A stretch of 64,000 nt of DNA, taken from positions 7,009,612-7,073,611 of the forward strand of contig JADCRB010000028.1 of the NCBI GenBank assembly GCA_021464245.1. The letters run 5' to 3'. The notes under the pieces are model-generated. The model was not told the DNA's origin, searched no databases, and worked only from the letters and a program-made list of their open reading frames with translations. The DNA comes from Carallia brachiata. Its lineage: Eukaryota > Streptophyta > Magnoliopsida > Malpighiales > Rhizophoraceae. Below are positions 46,726-59,514 of this stretch, in pieces; the stretch's first letter is position 1; each line of letters starts with the position of its first letter. A program made the translations under genes and the position numbers.

Positions 46726-49214
46726 GCTAGGCAGAGAGATATGGCAAAACAATCTCAACCTTCACAGTTCCTAGATCAGAAACGCTAGTCAATAGAAACA
46801 GTATACACTTGATCATATCAAGTTTAAAATGCAGAAAATAAACAAATTTGCAGCTAAAGAGAAATGTCTGTTACTAGGCACATGCCCGTGAACTCCACTT
46901 AGATAACACCCACTAGGAATATAGCTAAACGAAAGTTTTGCAATGGAGTAAGTTGCTCCAATTATAGCCAATCTGCAATTGAACAGAAAAGAGTATAATG
47001 TAAGATAGCTCTATTGCCACAAAAGGACCTGACGAACTTTTTTATAAATTGGACTAGTGGGATAAAACACAGTACCGGAAGCTATGAAGGAAAGACGCAA
47101 AATTCTTTTTCTCTCAGCCTTTGACAAAGAGCCAATCACTCAAAATCAACTTTTTATATTTACTCTTACCCACCTTATTCAAACCATAAATTTAGAGCTT
47201 TCATGCAAGATTAATTTAAAGAATCTCAAATGAATGCAACTTTGTTACCATACATATTCACCAAGAAACATCTCCACTCTCCAATTAATAAAAAACCGAA
47301 CGCGCATTCAAATCACCGAACAGGCATTCAAATCTCTTCAATATGCCAAGAAAATTGATAATATAATCTTTACATTCCAGTACCAAAACATGCATGACCC
47401 AACAGTGCACAAACATTGTCTCTGGAAATGCTCAATAGAGAATATGAAATTAGCGCCAACACAGCCTCAACACGCCCCCTTCAATCACAGCAAGAGCACC
47501 AAATGAATGCCAAAAAAAAAAAAAACTTCAAAGGCGAGGAAACAATGGGGGGCTCAATGGGGGTGTCGCGGAAGATGGACCGTTGATCACATAAAATTTG
47601 GACCCTCACTAGTAAGGTGACCAGCGTGGCATATCAGAACCAACCCACCGTGCGGCCAGTCTAGAGAGAGAGGAGTTTTTCTTCTTTTTTGTTGAACAAG
47701 ACAGAGAGAGAGAGTTTTTAGTTTTAGATTCCATAGAAATTTTGATGGGGAGTTCGGGAATTCCAGGGTGTGATTCCAGTTAAATTTAGAAAGAATAATG
47801 ACATTTAACCGCACGAAAACCACCAAAGGAAACGGAGATGTGATTTTTGTTTTTTTTTTAAATTCAAAACTAAGGCGTGTTTTTAATTTTTTAAAATTTT
47901 TTTTAATTATATTAAATACATTTAATATAACACTAAATATAATTTAAATTTTTTTAATTATAAAAATAATATTTAAAGTAATACTAAAGATTATTTAAGA
48001 TAATATTAAAAATTACTTATAATTTTTTTATAAAAATTTACTTTTTATAAAAAAAATATGACCTAAATCAAAATATAACAAATTTTGTGCATTTCTTGAT
48101 TTTTTTGCCGTACCATATAGCATTAGCTGTTTAGAGAAAGTTACTCCCAAAAAGGCGCGAGTGTAAACTATCAAAGGTTTTTTTTTTTTTTTGAATTTTT
48201 TGAAATTTAATTAAAAATTAATTTAATTATACTTAACATATTTCACTTAGTATTTCTCTTTGACAAAATTCTACCAGGTGGCTTTTTTCAAGATCTTATA
48301 TTATTTCTTGCTCCTACCTTTTGTCTTTGTTGATTTATCTTTCTTCAATTTTGTGAGATTTTTCAATCGGATTGAGAATACTTGAGGGAACTACATTTGT
48401 AGCCATAGATTGGGATTTTTCGTGCCTCCTTCCTCTTCGGTTGTTGTCAATTTGCTTCTGCCTTTGCTCTTCATTTCTTTTCTAAATGCAGCAACATAGA
48501 TTTGGATTAGCAGTGCAATTAACATCCCAATAAAATTTTCAGAAATCCAATAGAGGATAGGTATCTCCCCTCTTGAACACCTAAGGATTAAGGGTGTTCA
48601 AAAACTACCAAAATCTGCCCAAATTAATCTGCCTAGATCCGCACCCCCCAAACCAAAAGAAGAAAAAAAACAAAAACTGATAGAGATTAATGAATAGAGG
48701 AAGTTCTCCCCCATTCATTTTGACAAATTTATGACACTTCTCTCCATTGGCAACAACACCCGGAGAAAATCCAAAAACGGAAATCACAAGAATCAACATT
48801 GAATACCCGGGAACCGTCCATGGCCCTGTTTGCGGCAATATATCTACACTCCAGTTCTGTGAAAATCATTCGTTCAAGAATTTAACGATACTTGCTAAAG
48901 TGTTCTAATTCTACCATAGAGATAATTTTACGTTTACGAATCTACCGCAAATTATTGACACCTCAAACCCAGAAGGATTTTATCTTACAACTCGCAGGTT
49001 TCAAATCAAAAGAAGAACAGACGAACATTCCATTAAATTCACTCACACAATGTCATAAAACCCTTCAATTGATTCTCATCTGCTCATACAATCGCAAAAC
49101 ATGGATCAAGCAATTGAAAAGCTCGGATTAATTAATGCAAAAAAGCTGTTTTACCAAAAAATGATGGCATAATTCCTCAAAGTTCAAGAGTAAAAAGGAC
49201 ATAATTCCTCAACT
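46726..49214. other. Intergenic, no gene seen
   Basis: Short frames on both strands (for example plus 47234-47506 and minus 47587-47826) lack recognisable domains. Poly-T/A runs are frequent around 47850-48250. Confidence 0.5.
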
Positions 49215-49439
49215 TCAAGAAAACTCCTGAGAAGCAGAACCGATATCTCCTATACCCTTCCCCATTTTATTAGGAAGGAGAGTTTGGTAAATGTTGGGCA
49301 ATACACCTCCATTAGCAATGGTAACAGACACAAAAATCTTGCTTAACTCCTCATCATTCCTCGAAGCAAGCTGGATGTGCATCGGCACGATACCATTCTT
49401 CTTGTTGTCTCTTGCTGCATTTCCAGCAAGCTCCAAGAC
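49215..49439 (-). pseudogene. Histone H2A.X C-terminal exon, isolated
   Basis: 75 codons including the stop, after a CTTAG acceptor. It reads [52 protein letters not shown] and ends [11 protein letters not shown]. This is the second half of the histone fold plus the tail; the SQEF motif marks plant H2A.X, whose Ser is phosphorylated at DNA breaks. Differences from the usual sequence sit in conserved positions ([10 protein letters not shown] for IVPRHIQLAV; SKIFVSV for SKLLGSV). One extra Ser follows SQEF. No first exon was found upstream, so this is most likely a stranded fragment. Confidence 0.8.
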
Positions 49440-51240
49440 CTAAGAATCAAAAGTCACGCCTACCAGCAAAGCCAAAGAACATTTTTATTCAAAACAAAAG
49501 CAAAGTGAAAATAATTTCTTTGAAAAAAAAATTTCTTTAATTTGAAAAAGTCACATCATTAACAATTAGAGCTCCGTAATTGTCAGAAATATTGTCCGAA
49601 TGTAATTACCTAATTTGGTTTGCAATCATCTGAATTTTAAGTGCAATTAAAACGAAGAATATAAAATCACTGTCATTTCTTTACACCTGAAATTTAGCTG
49701 GTTGCACGTCAAATACAAATAATTGAATTCGGACAGTATTTCGAGCAATTTTTTTTTCAGATAATGCAAGTTTTTCCTAACAATTAATAACGTGATACTA
49801 TTAATGATTTGACAACTATTCTAGTGTTATGTCAATACACTTAGCAGCCATATTGCCAAGTAGGTTGATTTAATTTAACGAACTTAGCGTTATGGTTTGA
49901 TTTAAAGAAAATAAAGATTATAGGCGAAGATTAACATAGTTTAAAACATTGTGAGTGAAATTAAACTTTAAACAAAAAAAAAAAAAAAAAACGAAACTAG
50001 GTTTGTACTTGTGTTTGTGCAGGCGTGCAAATGTGCTAATGTGAATCTGCATTTGGATAATTTGTTGTCTCAATAATAGAGATTTCATTTAAGCGCTTAA
50101 AAAGGAGAAAACCCTCTAAATCAAAAGGACGTTATATGTTGGACCTAAAAATGGACCGTTTATCTGACTCAATTCTTCATTGTACAATTGTGTGTTGAAG
50201 TATGAAACAAAATGAAAACCAATCAGAAAGAGTAGATGATAGCAAAAGCAAAAGTATTGTTAAAACTTAATTGAGCAATTCATACATACATGTCAGGTAA
50301 ACTTAAATTAGATAAACAATGAAACTAAAGTTGCCTGTGTCTTGTGGTATGTTTAAAAATGGGGAGACCCAATACACCGAAGATCCACTAATCTTCTCTT
50401 ATCAGGTGCATTGCGCAAGTGATAGAGGCAAACGAAGTTATTTCATATTATCCTAAGAAAGGGGAAACTGGGGCTCTCTTTAAGGATTGAGATATGAGAT
50501 GGAGTACGGAACCAGAAAAACATCAAGCCTCCCTGTCAATATGAAATTGTGGAGATTGTCACAGATCCTACAAAGGATAATGGCATTGGGATAGCTTACC
50601 TCGGTAAAGTGGGAGGATTTGTAAGCATTTTCAAGCAAACTGCTTGTGATGGAGTTCTCTCATTTTGCATACCATTATGTGAACTGTTCAGATTTTCGCA
50701 CCGGATCCCTCTTTTAGAATGACTGGCAAGGAAGGAATCGGTGTCCCTGCTGGGTCCTTTGAGCTCGATCCTGCTTCTCTGCCTAGCAATCTGGTTGACC
50801 GAGGTGACCTGGGGACATAAAGATGAAAAATTTGATATGGAACATGTTGTTTGGACTCTAAACCCACAAACAATGAAGTGAAGAGAACAATAAGTTCCGA
50901 AAAGATTTGCGCACCAGGAAAGAATGAGAGTGGTTCTAAAGAGGGACCTCAATACTTAGAAGGTCTCCAGGAGAATTTAATGGCTCCCACAAGAATGATG
51001 CTTAAGTTGATGGAGGCCAATGCGGGAAAGAAAATGGCAGCGATGTTATGAGCCCTGGCAACCTTCCTCACCCAGAAGGAATTAGTACTTCATCTCAAGC
51101 TAGTAAGAGGATCAAGACCCGCAAGAAATGAAGAAATTGTGAGCTTTTAGCAGAGGTTGTAGAACCCAGAAGATCTCCAAGGGACATCAGCAGGAAAAGC
51201 AGTCAACTGAATGGAAGCCAGTCTGCGCCTAATTGTAAAA
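49440..51240. other. Intergenic with unassigned degenerate coding-like stretch
   Basis: From about 50590 to 51190 both strands give medium frames with a richer base composition, for example plus 50851-51051. None has a domain I recognise. It may be a worn retroelement. The rest is AT-rich, with no feature. Confidence 0.35.
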
Positions 51241-52384
51241 TTAAGAATTTATTGTCATTTAAATTAAGAATTTATTGTTATTTCAGTCAGTTTGCCTAAT
51301 TTATGACACATAATTTGAGTAACAATAATTTCAAAAAGATTATACAATTCAAATGCGGGTTTATATTACATTATTATTATCTTTGGACGACGGTAGTTTT
51401 AAAAAAAAAAATCATCACTCTTCGAATTACAAATATGTATCCATACTTTTTTTTAAAAATTTGTTTTAAAAAGATATAATGAATATATTAATCATTATAT
51501 TCGTATTTGTAGACTAAGACTAACTTTTTTTTACCATTGCATTTTCATTTCATTAACCCTATAAAAATAAATTTACCACCTAAATATTAATGAAATCAAA
51601 TGAGACTTTTTAATTAGAGATTACAATGATTACTGACTTTAAAATTTATAATATAATTAATTTCTTTCCGTTATAGCGAACACCCAATTTTTAATCAAGA
51701 CAAAAGTATATAAAAACTCAAATTTATATCATTAACATAAAATATATATTAATTTATTACCAAAATATTATATCAAAGTGATATAAATATACTTTCAATG
51801 CGTAAATTTAACCCATCAAAGAAACGAAAATTTTGATGTACGTGAGCGAATTGCTACGATAAAGACAGAATTTTTTATTTATTGTTATACAGGCATTTAT
51901 TCAATTTTCGGAACTGCCCCTAAGTTTTGCAGCTTTGAATTTTGTTTTCCTGTACTCTGCCCAGCCTCTCTCCCCCATCATCGTTTCATCATCATCATCA
52001 TCATCAATATCATAAATAATCATGGGATGGGTTCGATCATGATGTGCTTCTCTTCTTCATGAAATAAATAAAGGCTCCCAACAACGTTTGCTTACTCCGA
52101 AGAAGGTTGGTTACTTTTTGGTTCGAGCTTGAATGTTTTTACGGTTCAATGCACGTTTCTTGTTCGATAAAATGCTCCACTCAAACACTTCTACTCTTTT
52201 TTTTTTTTCGCTTTATCTTTGTACTTTCAAATTTTCCTCTTTTAATTATCTCTATTTTGGTTTTTAAAAATTCCTAAATTAACAGTTTCTTTAATGCCAT
52301 TGAAATTGTTTTAATTGAACGTTTTCTTTCTCCTTTTTTCTTTTGGGTATAATACGAGCAGGTCCGTGTTTCTGTCTGTGAATT
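51241..52384. other. 5' flank of uL18 copy 2
   Basis: From about 51250 it pairs with 19900-20714. A (TCA/ATC)n run near 51985-52008 is shared with copy 1. The 5' UTR with its intron probably lies at 52040-52384. Confidence 0.55.
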
Positions 52385-52584
52385 ATGTTGAAACAAGTGC
52401 TTTGCAAGGTTTCCAAGAATGGGGTTCCTCTAAATGGAAGAAGCAAGCTTAGGCCTTTCTTGCTTGTGCCCTTCACCGGCATCCACAGTGGACTGGTACG
52501 TTCCCTGTAACTGATTGGATGGCTGTCAGTTTGCTTTATCTTTCTTTGTCTTCGCTACATCAGCCCATGTGTATCTCAATGATA

Positions 52585-52622
52585 TGGTTGGTTGATTGGT
52601 TGGTTGGTTGGTTGGTTGGTTG
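52585..52622. repeat. (GGTT)n microsatellite
   Basis: About nine GGTT-type units; copy 1 has only about three. Confidence 0.9.
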
Positions 52623-52764
52623 TGTCAAGACAAAGCAAAAGGTTTGATTTTTCCCTTTTGTTTCTCCTCGTCTTGGAATGCATGCACGTTCTTTAAGTTG
52701 TACACACGATTTTTTATTGTCAATCAGTTGGGATTGATTTGGGTTTTGCAGACTTGGGGCTATT

Positions 52765-53593
52765 TGTTAGGTCTCAGAGAAAGATTTGGGAAATTAGGGA
52801 TTGAGATATCAGATTTTGCTTCAGAAAAAGAAAGAATCAGTAGAAGATAGAGAGAAGATAGAAAGAGAGAGAGAGAAAAGAGAGATTAGAAAAGGAAATT
52901 TATTAGAGAGAATTAAGAATTTTCAGTTGTTTCCTTAATCCCCCATTAACCAACTCAATCCTTCTTTATACAAATGGCAACCCAGCATTTGCCTCCCTTA
53001 AGTGAAACGATGTGTTTCACTAACAACCAATAGAACTAACGACCGCTAACGTAATCCAATTATTACATTTAATGAATAACAGAATGAAGAGCTGGACTCT
53101 GCAGGTTCCTAACAATTCCGCCCCCAAGAAACAGGCCTTGTCCTCAAGGCCGAAACTGAGGAAACTGAGATGTGATAAAGCTCCAATTTTCCCAAGTAAC
53201 ATCCTCTGGATATAGGTTGGACCACTGAATCATTGGCTGGGTGACAACTTGATTATTTTGCTTGACCATGCGACAAGCCAAGACGACAAGCCAAGACCAC
53301 CCCAAGTTCAGCCATGCCCTTTTCTTATCAACTGTACAAATTTGTTCCACAATCAGATTGTCTTGCAACGGCCAAAAACAGAACACTCCCCAGCAGAATG
53401 CAAAAATACAATCTGTTGTGATGTTGCTACTGACGGTTGCTGAAAGGCTCTTTGTAGTTATCAATAGTCCAAATATAGACCTCATAAACTACTCTTTTGG
53501 TCACAAGGCCACTTGAAGTTTCCCTTCCAATCTCAAAGCCATTGTTGGTCAAGGAAAACAGGATGAAGAGGTGGACTCTGCAGGTTCCTAACA
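52765..53593 (-). mobile_element. Truncated chromovirus (Ty3/gypsy) insertion
   Basis: Starts TGTTAGG and ends CCTAACA, flanked by CTATT on both sides (52760-52764 and 53594-53598). Copy 1 has an undisturbed GGGGCTATTTTCCC. The orientation is minus. 53114 down to 52765 is the 350-bp 3' LTR, preceded by the polypurine-like TTGGGGGCGGAAT. The fragment at the right edge (from 53593) repeats the LTR start. Between them, minus-strand 53485-53144 reads VVTQPMIQWSNLYPEDVTWE, an integrase-tail chromodomain. Most of gag-pol is deleted. Confidence 0.85.
53144..53350 (-). pseudogene. Chromodomain remnant of chromovirus integrase
   Basis: The motif RMVKQNNQVV, MIQWSNLYPEDVTWENW and SQFPQF has the V-x-W-x(6)-[DE]-x-[ST]-W-E pattern of chromodomains that chromoviruses use for targeting chromatin. 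The rest of integrase is missing. Confidence 0.65.
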
Positions 53594-54592
53594 CTATTTT
53601 CCCAATTCAGTGATCAGTTTCGAGTTTGATTTCTACTTTGAAGACCTTTGATTATTATTCTCCCTGAATTTTATCTTTCAAGGAACTAAATGATTACACT
53701 TGCTCCCAAGATGAAAATTGGTTTTGGGGCTGCTTCCTACTTGTTAGCTTTCCATGCCTTAATCTTGACAAGTAAAAGCAGAGGCATGATATCAATACTC
53801 TTTCCATGCATTGCTTTTAGCCCATCAGTTCGGTGGAAGGGATGTCAGTTCTAATTAGGTTTACGATGTGAAAGATATTTCGACATTAGGTTTATCTAGG
53901 TAAGAGTTGTGCATTATTGTATTTCTTGCACTTTTTCTTTGTTTGTGTGGGGATAATCAGCATTTAGCATGCTTGGTTCGTTTCATATCCCTGCTTGTAA
54001 TAGACCAACTGTTCTTCCTTTCAGCTTTGAAAATTTTGCAAATTCTGCTGTAACAACTATTGGAAAGCCAATTACAATGGCTCCAGTAGGAAGAGATTCA
54101 TAATGTGCTGGAACCTGTCATCCTAATGTGATTGTATTAACAGGCTAATTGTGCACCAAGAAGCTTTTTTGGCGTGGAAGATTTCCTGGACGATGACAAT
54201 AGCAGGCCTTACACTTACAAGAAGGAGAAACAGAAAACCCAAAAAAACACACATCATTTAAACAACGGACAATTGCTTATATGGAACCATTTACACTTGA
54301 TGTTTTCATCTCAAAGCGCTTTGTTTCAGCATCCCTCACCCATAGGGTAACAAGTAAACAGGTTGCAGTTGCCGGCACTAACTCTAAAGACATTAAAGCT
54401 GTCTTGAAATCCCGATCGGACATACCTGCTTGTTTGGCCATTGGCCGCATATTAGCAGAGAGGGCAAGAGAAGCTGATGTCTACACTGCTTCATATACCC
54501 CAAGGGAGAGGGACAAGTTTGAAGGGAAGATCAGAGCTGTAGTTCAGTCACTCATTGATAATGGGATTGATATCAAAGTTTATCTTGACTGA

Positions 54593-55875
54593 ATTAGTTT
54601 CCTCCATACTTGTAGTTAGCATTGGGGTGACCAGGAATGGTGTTTGTAACTTTTTTTTCTACATTTAAGGCATGGCTGCTATACTTTTGGGAACATAATT
54701 TTTCAGGTGCAGTACCTTCTCTCTTTGGTTTAAGACACGTAAAAGTTCCACTTTTTCTTCCTGGTTTGTAGACTTTCTAATTTCAAAGTCATCAACCATA
54801 TATTCTTAGTCCAACGATAAATGAAAAAAAAAAAAAATGTGAGGTCCATCATATTTGAAGGAAAATAACCTTTCTGTCCATCTCTACGCCATGAACTTTG
54901 AAGAGAAAATTTTCGTATTGAACATCAACACAAAATTGCCCCTTCCAAAGTGGGGAAATTGAATTGATTTATCAAACAAAAGACCTGTGAGGCGGTAAAC
55001 AATCAAGTCTTGGGTGATGCGGCCAAGCCGTCTGAAATCAATCTCATCTCCTCCCATTTGCTTCAATTGCTGATATTTCACTCTTCCACTGCACACCACA
55101 GTTTCATGGTTTTTCGGTTGTTAAATTTTCAATTCTAATCTCAAGCAGCAATCAATATCTACATAAGTTAACAAGTGGATTGTGTTGTGACTACTTTGAT
55201 TCTGCAGTTAATTGAGACATCATTTTTTTTTTTTCGAGTTTCACTAAGAAAACATAGAATAAATTAATAATAATAATAAGTTTAATTTTAATAATATATT
55301 AAAAATTTATTTTTTTTAAAACTAAATCTTAAACATACGTAATATTATTTTAAATATACTTAGTATCACTTTAAACTTTATTTCAAAAATTTTTTTATTA
55401 CTTATAATTTCTTTGTGTCGTTATAGTTTTTATCTTTTTTTTCCCCCTCTTTGTCAGGAGTTCAAATTTCGTCTAACAAAGTGTATCTCATCTAAGAACT
55501 CCATAATCTAGCCTTCTTCATCAATGAATTTTGGGAGTAAAAAATTCTGGTCGACGAAATATTATCAGTTGCAGTTAGGGGGATGCAAAACAGAAAAAAT
55601 AAAAGTAAAAAGAGGAAAAGAGAGTACGGGGTGGAGAATCTAACTATCCAAGAGAGGAAAAGAGAATTCATGGTTTTATAGATTCAATCACTGGCAAAGT
55701 GGTAACAGTGATTCATCAATTCCGTTCGATAACAGTGGGTAATCACTGTCGTGGAATCACAATGCTACTCAACATCAATTTCTGCCTAATTTACAAGCTG
55801 CCAGCTCCAAAAAGAAAAGAAAAATGACACCAAACACTATTTAGCAGCAAAAAATAGGATTCAATGATCTTGACA
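54593..55875. other. Intergenic between uL18 copy 2 and CNL gene B
   Basis: Pairs throughout with 22124-23452. No gene seen. The part after about 55700 is the 3' flank of gene B. Confidence 0.65.
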
Positions 55876-56730
55876 CTAACCAGTTCCGTAGTGCAACAGT
55901 CCTATCGTGGTGTTGAGATCGCCCTCCCAATGCCCTTTGTCATCACCTTCTTCTTCTGTCAGTTTTACTAACTTGAGCCTTGGTGTGATTGGGCCTAATC
56001 TTGAGAAAGTCATCATCTTTGGACATTGTGTCACAATTACTTCCTTCAAAGATGGAAATTTGAAGGTGTGATATGCAGAGGAGAAGCAAGTGAGACTTGC
56101 CAAACGATCGAGTTTCAAAGTTTCCAAATTGGCCCAGGTAATCATCATCTGGTCTTCCTCCTCTTTTGCCACTATTTCCTCCACCATATCGCATTTTCTT
56201 ATGCTCAATGTTGTGAGATGCCTCAGATATTGAGCTGTTGAGGAAGTCACCAGATTTAATAAAGCATCACATTGCCGTACATCTAGATTGGACAGATTTC
56301 CAAAGGATGCAACAGAAGGCGCCAAACTAATCAAACTGTCACAGCAGATCACATGTAGTGATTCAAGATCTTTTAACAACGTCTGTTCCTGTGGGCAACC
56401 CTGTTTCCAAATAGTCTTCAGATTGTAAAGACGTACTAGCATCATCTCTCGAATCGTGGAAACTGTCCTCCCTTGATGCTCTTCCTCACTGACAGTGACA
56501 GGTGGTCCTTCGCAACAGAACACCTCCTGGAGCTCATTATTCAGTACATCGAGATTTTCCAAACTCCGGAATCGTGGGAGGAGAGCAGGGAGAAATGATG
56601 CTGACTTCTCATCAAGGTTTTCCAAACGGAGATGCCTCAATTCATCCGATAGGAGGGCCTGAAATCGGGCATCCCTTATCAAGTGTACGTCCCCACAAGA
56701 CAAAGTCAAACCTTGTAAGTTGGGAATGAC
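55876..56730 (-). CDS. Gene B terminal exon C, LRR
   Basis: 285 codons with TAG at 55876-55878, open throughout. Starts VIPNLQGLTLSCGDVHLI after CTGCAG. It is the closest relative of gene A exon C2, including the stop at the former donor position. LRRs such as LENLDVLNNELQEVF and LETLKLDRLASLTCFSSA are intact. Confidence 0.88.
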   Translation of the reverse strand, partial: VIPNLQGLTLSCGDVHLIRDARFQALLSDELRHLRLENLDEKSASFLPALLPRFRSLENLDVLNNELQEVFCCEGPPVTVSEEEHQGRTVSTIREMMLVRLYNLKTIWKQGCPQEQTLLKDLESLHVICCDSLISLAPSVASFGNLSNLDVRQCDALLNLVTSSTAQYLRHLTTLSIRKCDMVEEIVAKEEEDQMMITWANLETLKLDRLASLTCFSSAYHTFKFPSLKEVIVTQCPKMMTFSRLGPITPRLKLVKLTEEEGDDKGHWEGDLNTTIGLLHYGTG

Positions 56731-57901
56731 CTGCAGCCCAATCAAGCAGACGGACTTCAAAGTAGTACGATTTTGGATTTTTATATTTCTCCGAAGGGGC
56801 AAAAATAAAATAAAACATCTTACTAAATATTACATACTATATTGTCATGCCTACAGAACATGAATAGATTCTTAAACGATAAAATATTCTTTCATAAGAT
56901 CAATTAAATATATATAAAATTTTGAGCATCTACACGATTAGTTAACGATGTATTAACATTTAAATCGTGTTTTTTCATCTTGATCTTTTATTATATTTCA
57001 AATTTTTTGCCATGAAACATATAATTTTACCTTTTTTTTCCATTTTCAAACTCATATTTTGAAGAAAAAATGACAAATTCCACAAATCTTTAAATGCAAT
57101 CTCATTTTCAGGTGTCACTTACATCAACTTAGATTTTTTCTTTTTGAAAAAAAGCCTTTTACAATCTTATAACATTTGAAAAAAAAAAAATGTCATATTA
57201 CACGATTGGCAATTCAAAATAATTCGTTATTCTATTAATGCAAGTTGCGCTGGGCAATCTCATTCTTCTTGAAAACCCTAAAAATTTGGTTTGACTGTGA
57301 AAATCGAAATTTATAAGCAGAAGTAAATCTATTTTTTTGATTCAATTAAAGAATTTTTTTTTAATTTTAAAAAATCACACTTACCTAAATTGAAATGTTA
57401 TCTTATATCTACATTTTTATTTTTCATTTAAATAATACTAGAATTATTACTGACAAATAAATATATAATAAGTAAATCTCACTAAAGCATGATTATGTCT
57501 TCGATAATGACTTATTTATTTTATTCAACGATAATTATAATTTTTTTTCCTAATAAACATATCAAAATTGTATATATGTTACATTAAAATTAAAATTTTT
57601 ATTATTATTTTTTGGAAATTAATTGTCAACCAGTTAAAGGTTTAAAAAACCAAACTGAACCAAAACTTTTAATTGACCAAAAATTTTGAACAACTTTGAT
57701 TTTTAAAATGGTCGAAGCAAAATATAGGTCGGTTTGGGTTTTAACCTCAACCGAACCATGAACTTTCCCAAATTGACACAACTATTAGCCATCGGTATCA
57801 AGGGATTTTTAGATGATGATTTCTTGACTAAAACAGTTCAACTGCATGGCAAATGCATTGATGATGGACGAACAGAAAGAAGTTGGAGTAAATCTCCGTA
57901 C
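56731..57901 (-). other. Gene B intron between B and terminal C
   Basis: GT-AG intron similar to 24305-25529 in gene A. No insertion of note. Confidence 0.7.
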
Positions 57902-58654
57902 CTTCTCAGCAGAAAAAAATGATCGTCGAAGGGAATTATCGAATTGGCTTCCCAGGCTGTTTTCTTGAAAGCTCCCACCTTCTGAAGTAAAAAATTTTAT
58001 GCTGCCACAATTACAAACATCCAAAATTTTTAAGTTTGGGCATTCACAAGTATGCATCCCTGTGTAGAGTCTCTTGAGTTGTTCTAAACGATAAAGACTC
58101 AGAGTTGTCAATTTGGGAAATTGAAACCTAGCATTTGCTTCCGTTTCTTCATCTGTCTCAATAATTTCCTCAACCCCACAATGTTGAAGCTCAAGCCGTT
58201 CAAGCTGCAGAAGACCCCTGGCAATGAAGGCTGGAAAAACACTTTTCAGATTTGGGCATTCAGAAGCATCCACTACTTGGAGATCATTAAAGGAGATGAC
58301 TTCTCTTTGTTGGAGATACTTGCTCCAGATGTGCTCCAAATTTGGCAGATTTCTTATCCTTAAGGTCCTCAATCGACTGGCTGCGGGTCCTTGTGTTCTA
58401 ATATTCACCAATACCTCAAGTTGAAGGCTAAACACCTCTTTCACTGACGCACAATCAATCAACTCTAAGTTCTCTAGATTAAGAAGCCTGCTCATCAGCA
58501 TCTCGGATGGGAAAATATTGAGCAGTTCCTCTGCATGCTGTACAATTATAGATTTTATTTTGGCAAAGGAACACTCGTGAAGTTCAGAATGCCATATTGA
58601 CTTTAACCCATCCACGTTAACAATCTGCAATTCCTCCAACTTTGGGACAGCGAC
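57902..58654 (-). CDS. Gene B second B exon, LRR
   Basis: 251 codons, open, phase 0 at both ends (ATAG acceptor; GAGAAG|GTACGG donor). Content parallels A-gene B2: LEELQIVNVDGLKSIWHSEL, LQVVDASECPNLKSVFP and LKILDVCNCGSIKFF. Confidence 0.88.
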
Positions 58655-58976
58655 CTATAACAAAAAGTAGAAACCAAGCGTATAAGAATACCAAAAAATT
58701 GAATTAGCACAAATGTGAAATCAAATTTAGAGTCGTTGAAAGTTAAAAGATCAATACTGGTAAAAGTCTATTAACCGAAAAAAAAAAAAGAGCCGTCGTG
58801 GACCATATTCTCTATCACTGTTTTTAGGGGAAAAAGGAGACATTTTGTTTTGTTGGATTGGAATTAAAACACACATATTTGAATTTAGGAAACAAATTAA
58901 AAGAACCAAAACATTTTCATAAAAAAAATTTCATAAAATAATAGAAGTTTAATCAGGACAAAGAAAAGCACTACAC

Positions 58977-59417
58977 CTTTTCATCAAAGAGGGTTAAGTT
59001 GGATCCTTTATTAACTGTAACAGGATTTGAAATGAATGCCTTCAACTCAACACAATTCTCTATCCATAACTCTTTTAAATAGGGAAACTCTGTTAAGTCA
59101 CTGATACAGAACGTGCTGAGTACTGAAAGATTTTTGAGCTTTAAGAATTCTAATTTAGGGAACGGCGTCCTGCTCATAAATTCTCCTCCTGTAGCTATTA
59201 CACCTTCCATTGAATCGCAGTTAGATATCTCAAGTTTTTGGAGTTGTGCAAAACTTTTGACCATCGACGACGTAAATAGATAATTTAGATTCTGACATGC
59301 CTCCACAGTGAAACTTGTTAACGTGTAGAAGGAAGGCTGATCTGCAAAGTGGTCATGCCATATCTTATCCACTCGGATTGAGGACAGCTTGAGCTCTTTC
59401 AAATTTGGGTAGACAAT
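58977..59417 (-). CDS. Gene B exon A, LRR
   Basis: 147 codons, open, phase 0, after TTTCAG. Reads IVYPNLKELKLSSIRVDKIW to LTLFDEK, with donor AAAG|GTGTAG. It serves as the intact reference for the frameshifted A1 of gene A. Confidence 0.87.
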
Positions 59418-59514
59418 CTGAAACCACAATTTTTGTTTCACGGATTGATAAATTTAGCATAGTTAAATCTATTGCAATTTATAAACAAGCTTGGTTAGAT
59501 GGGAGAAAACTGAC

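Larger units (their letters stand above)
52385..54592 (+). pseudogene. Organellar-type ribosomal protein uL18, copy 2, disrupted
   Basis: Exon 1 is 52385-52495 (37 codons, GTACGT donor). Exon 2 starts after CAG at 54144. It codes SFFGVEDFLDDDNSRPYTY, then loses four bases near 54232 compared with copy 1. Beyond this, from an in-frame ATG at 54281, 103 residues are open to TGA at 54590-54592 and contain the complete L18p/L5e domain (FTLDVFISKRFVSAS; VAVAGTNSKDIKAVLKSRSD; DVYTASYTPRERDKFEGKIR). The spliced frame would stop shortly after the loss. The intron is enlarged by an 829-bp chromovirus remnant. Translation from the internal ATG is possible but would lack the N-terminal targeting region. 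Confidence 0.8.

Noticed and set aside
47234..47506. 90-codon plus-strand ORF
   Set aside because: No domain, poor composition for coding, no splice or promoter context.
50596..51051. Overlapping ORFs on both strands as a host gene
   Set aside because: Nothing recognised on either strand; may be a worn retroelement but no hallmark motif is visible.
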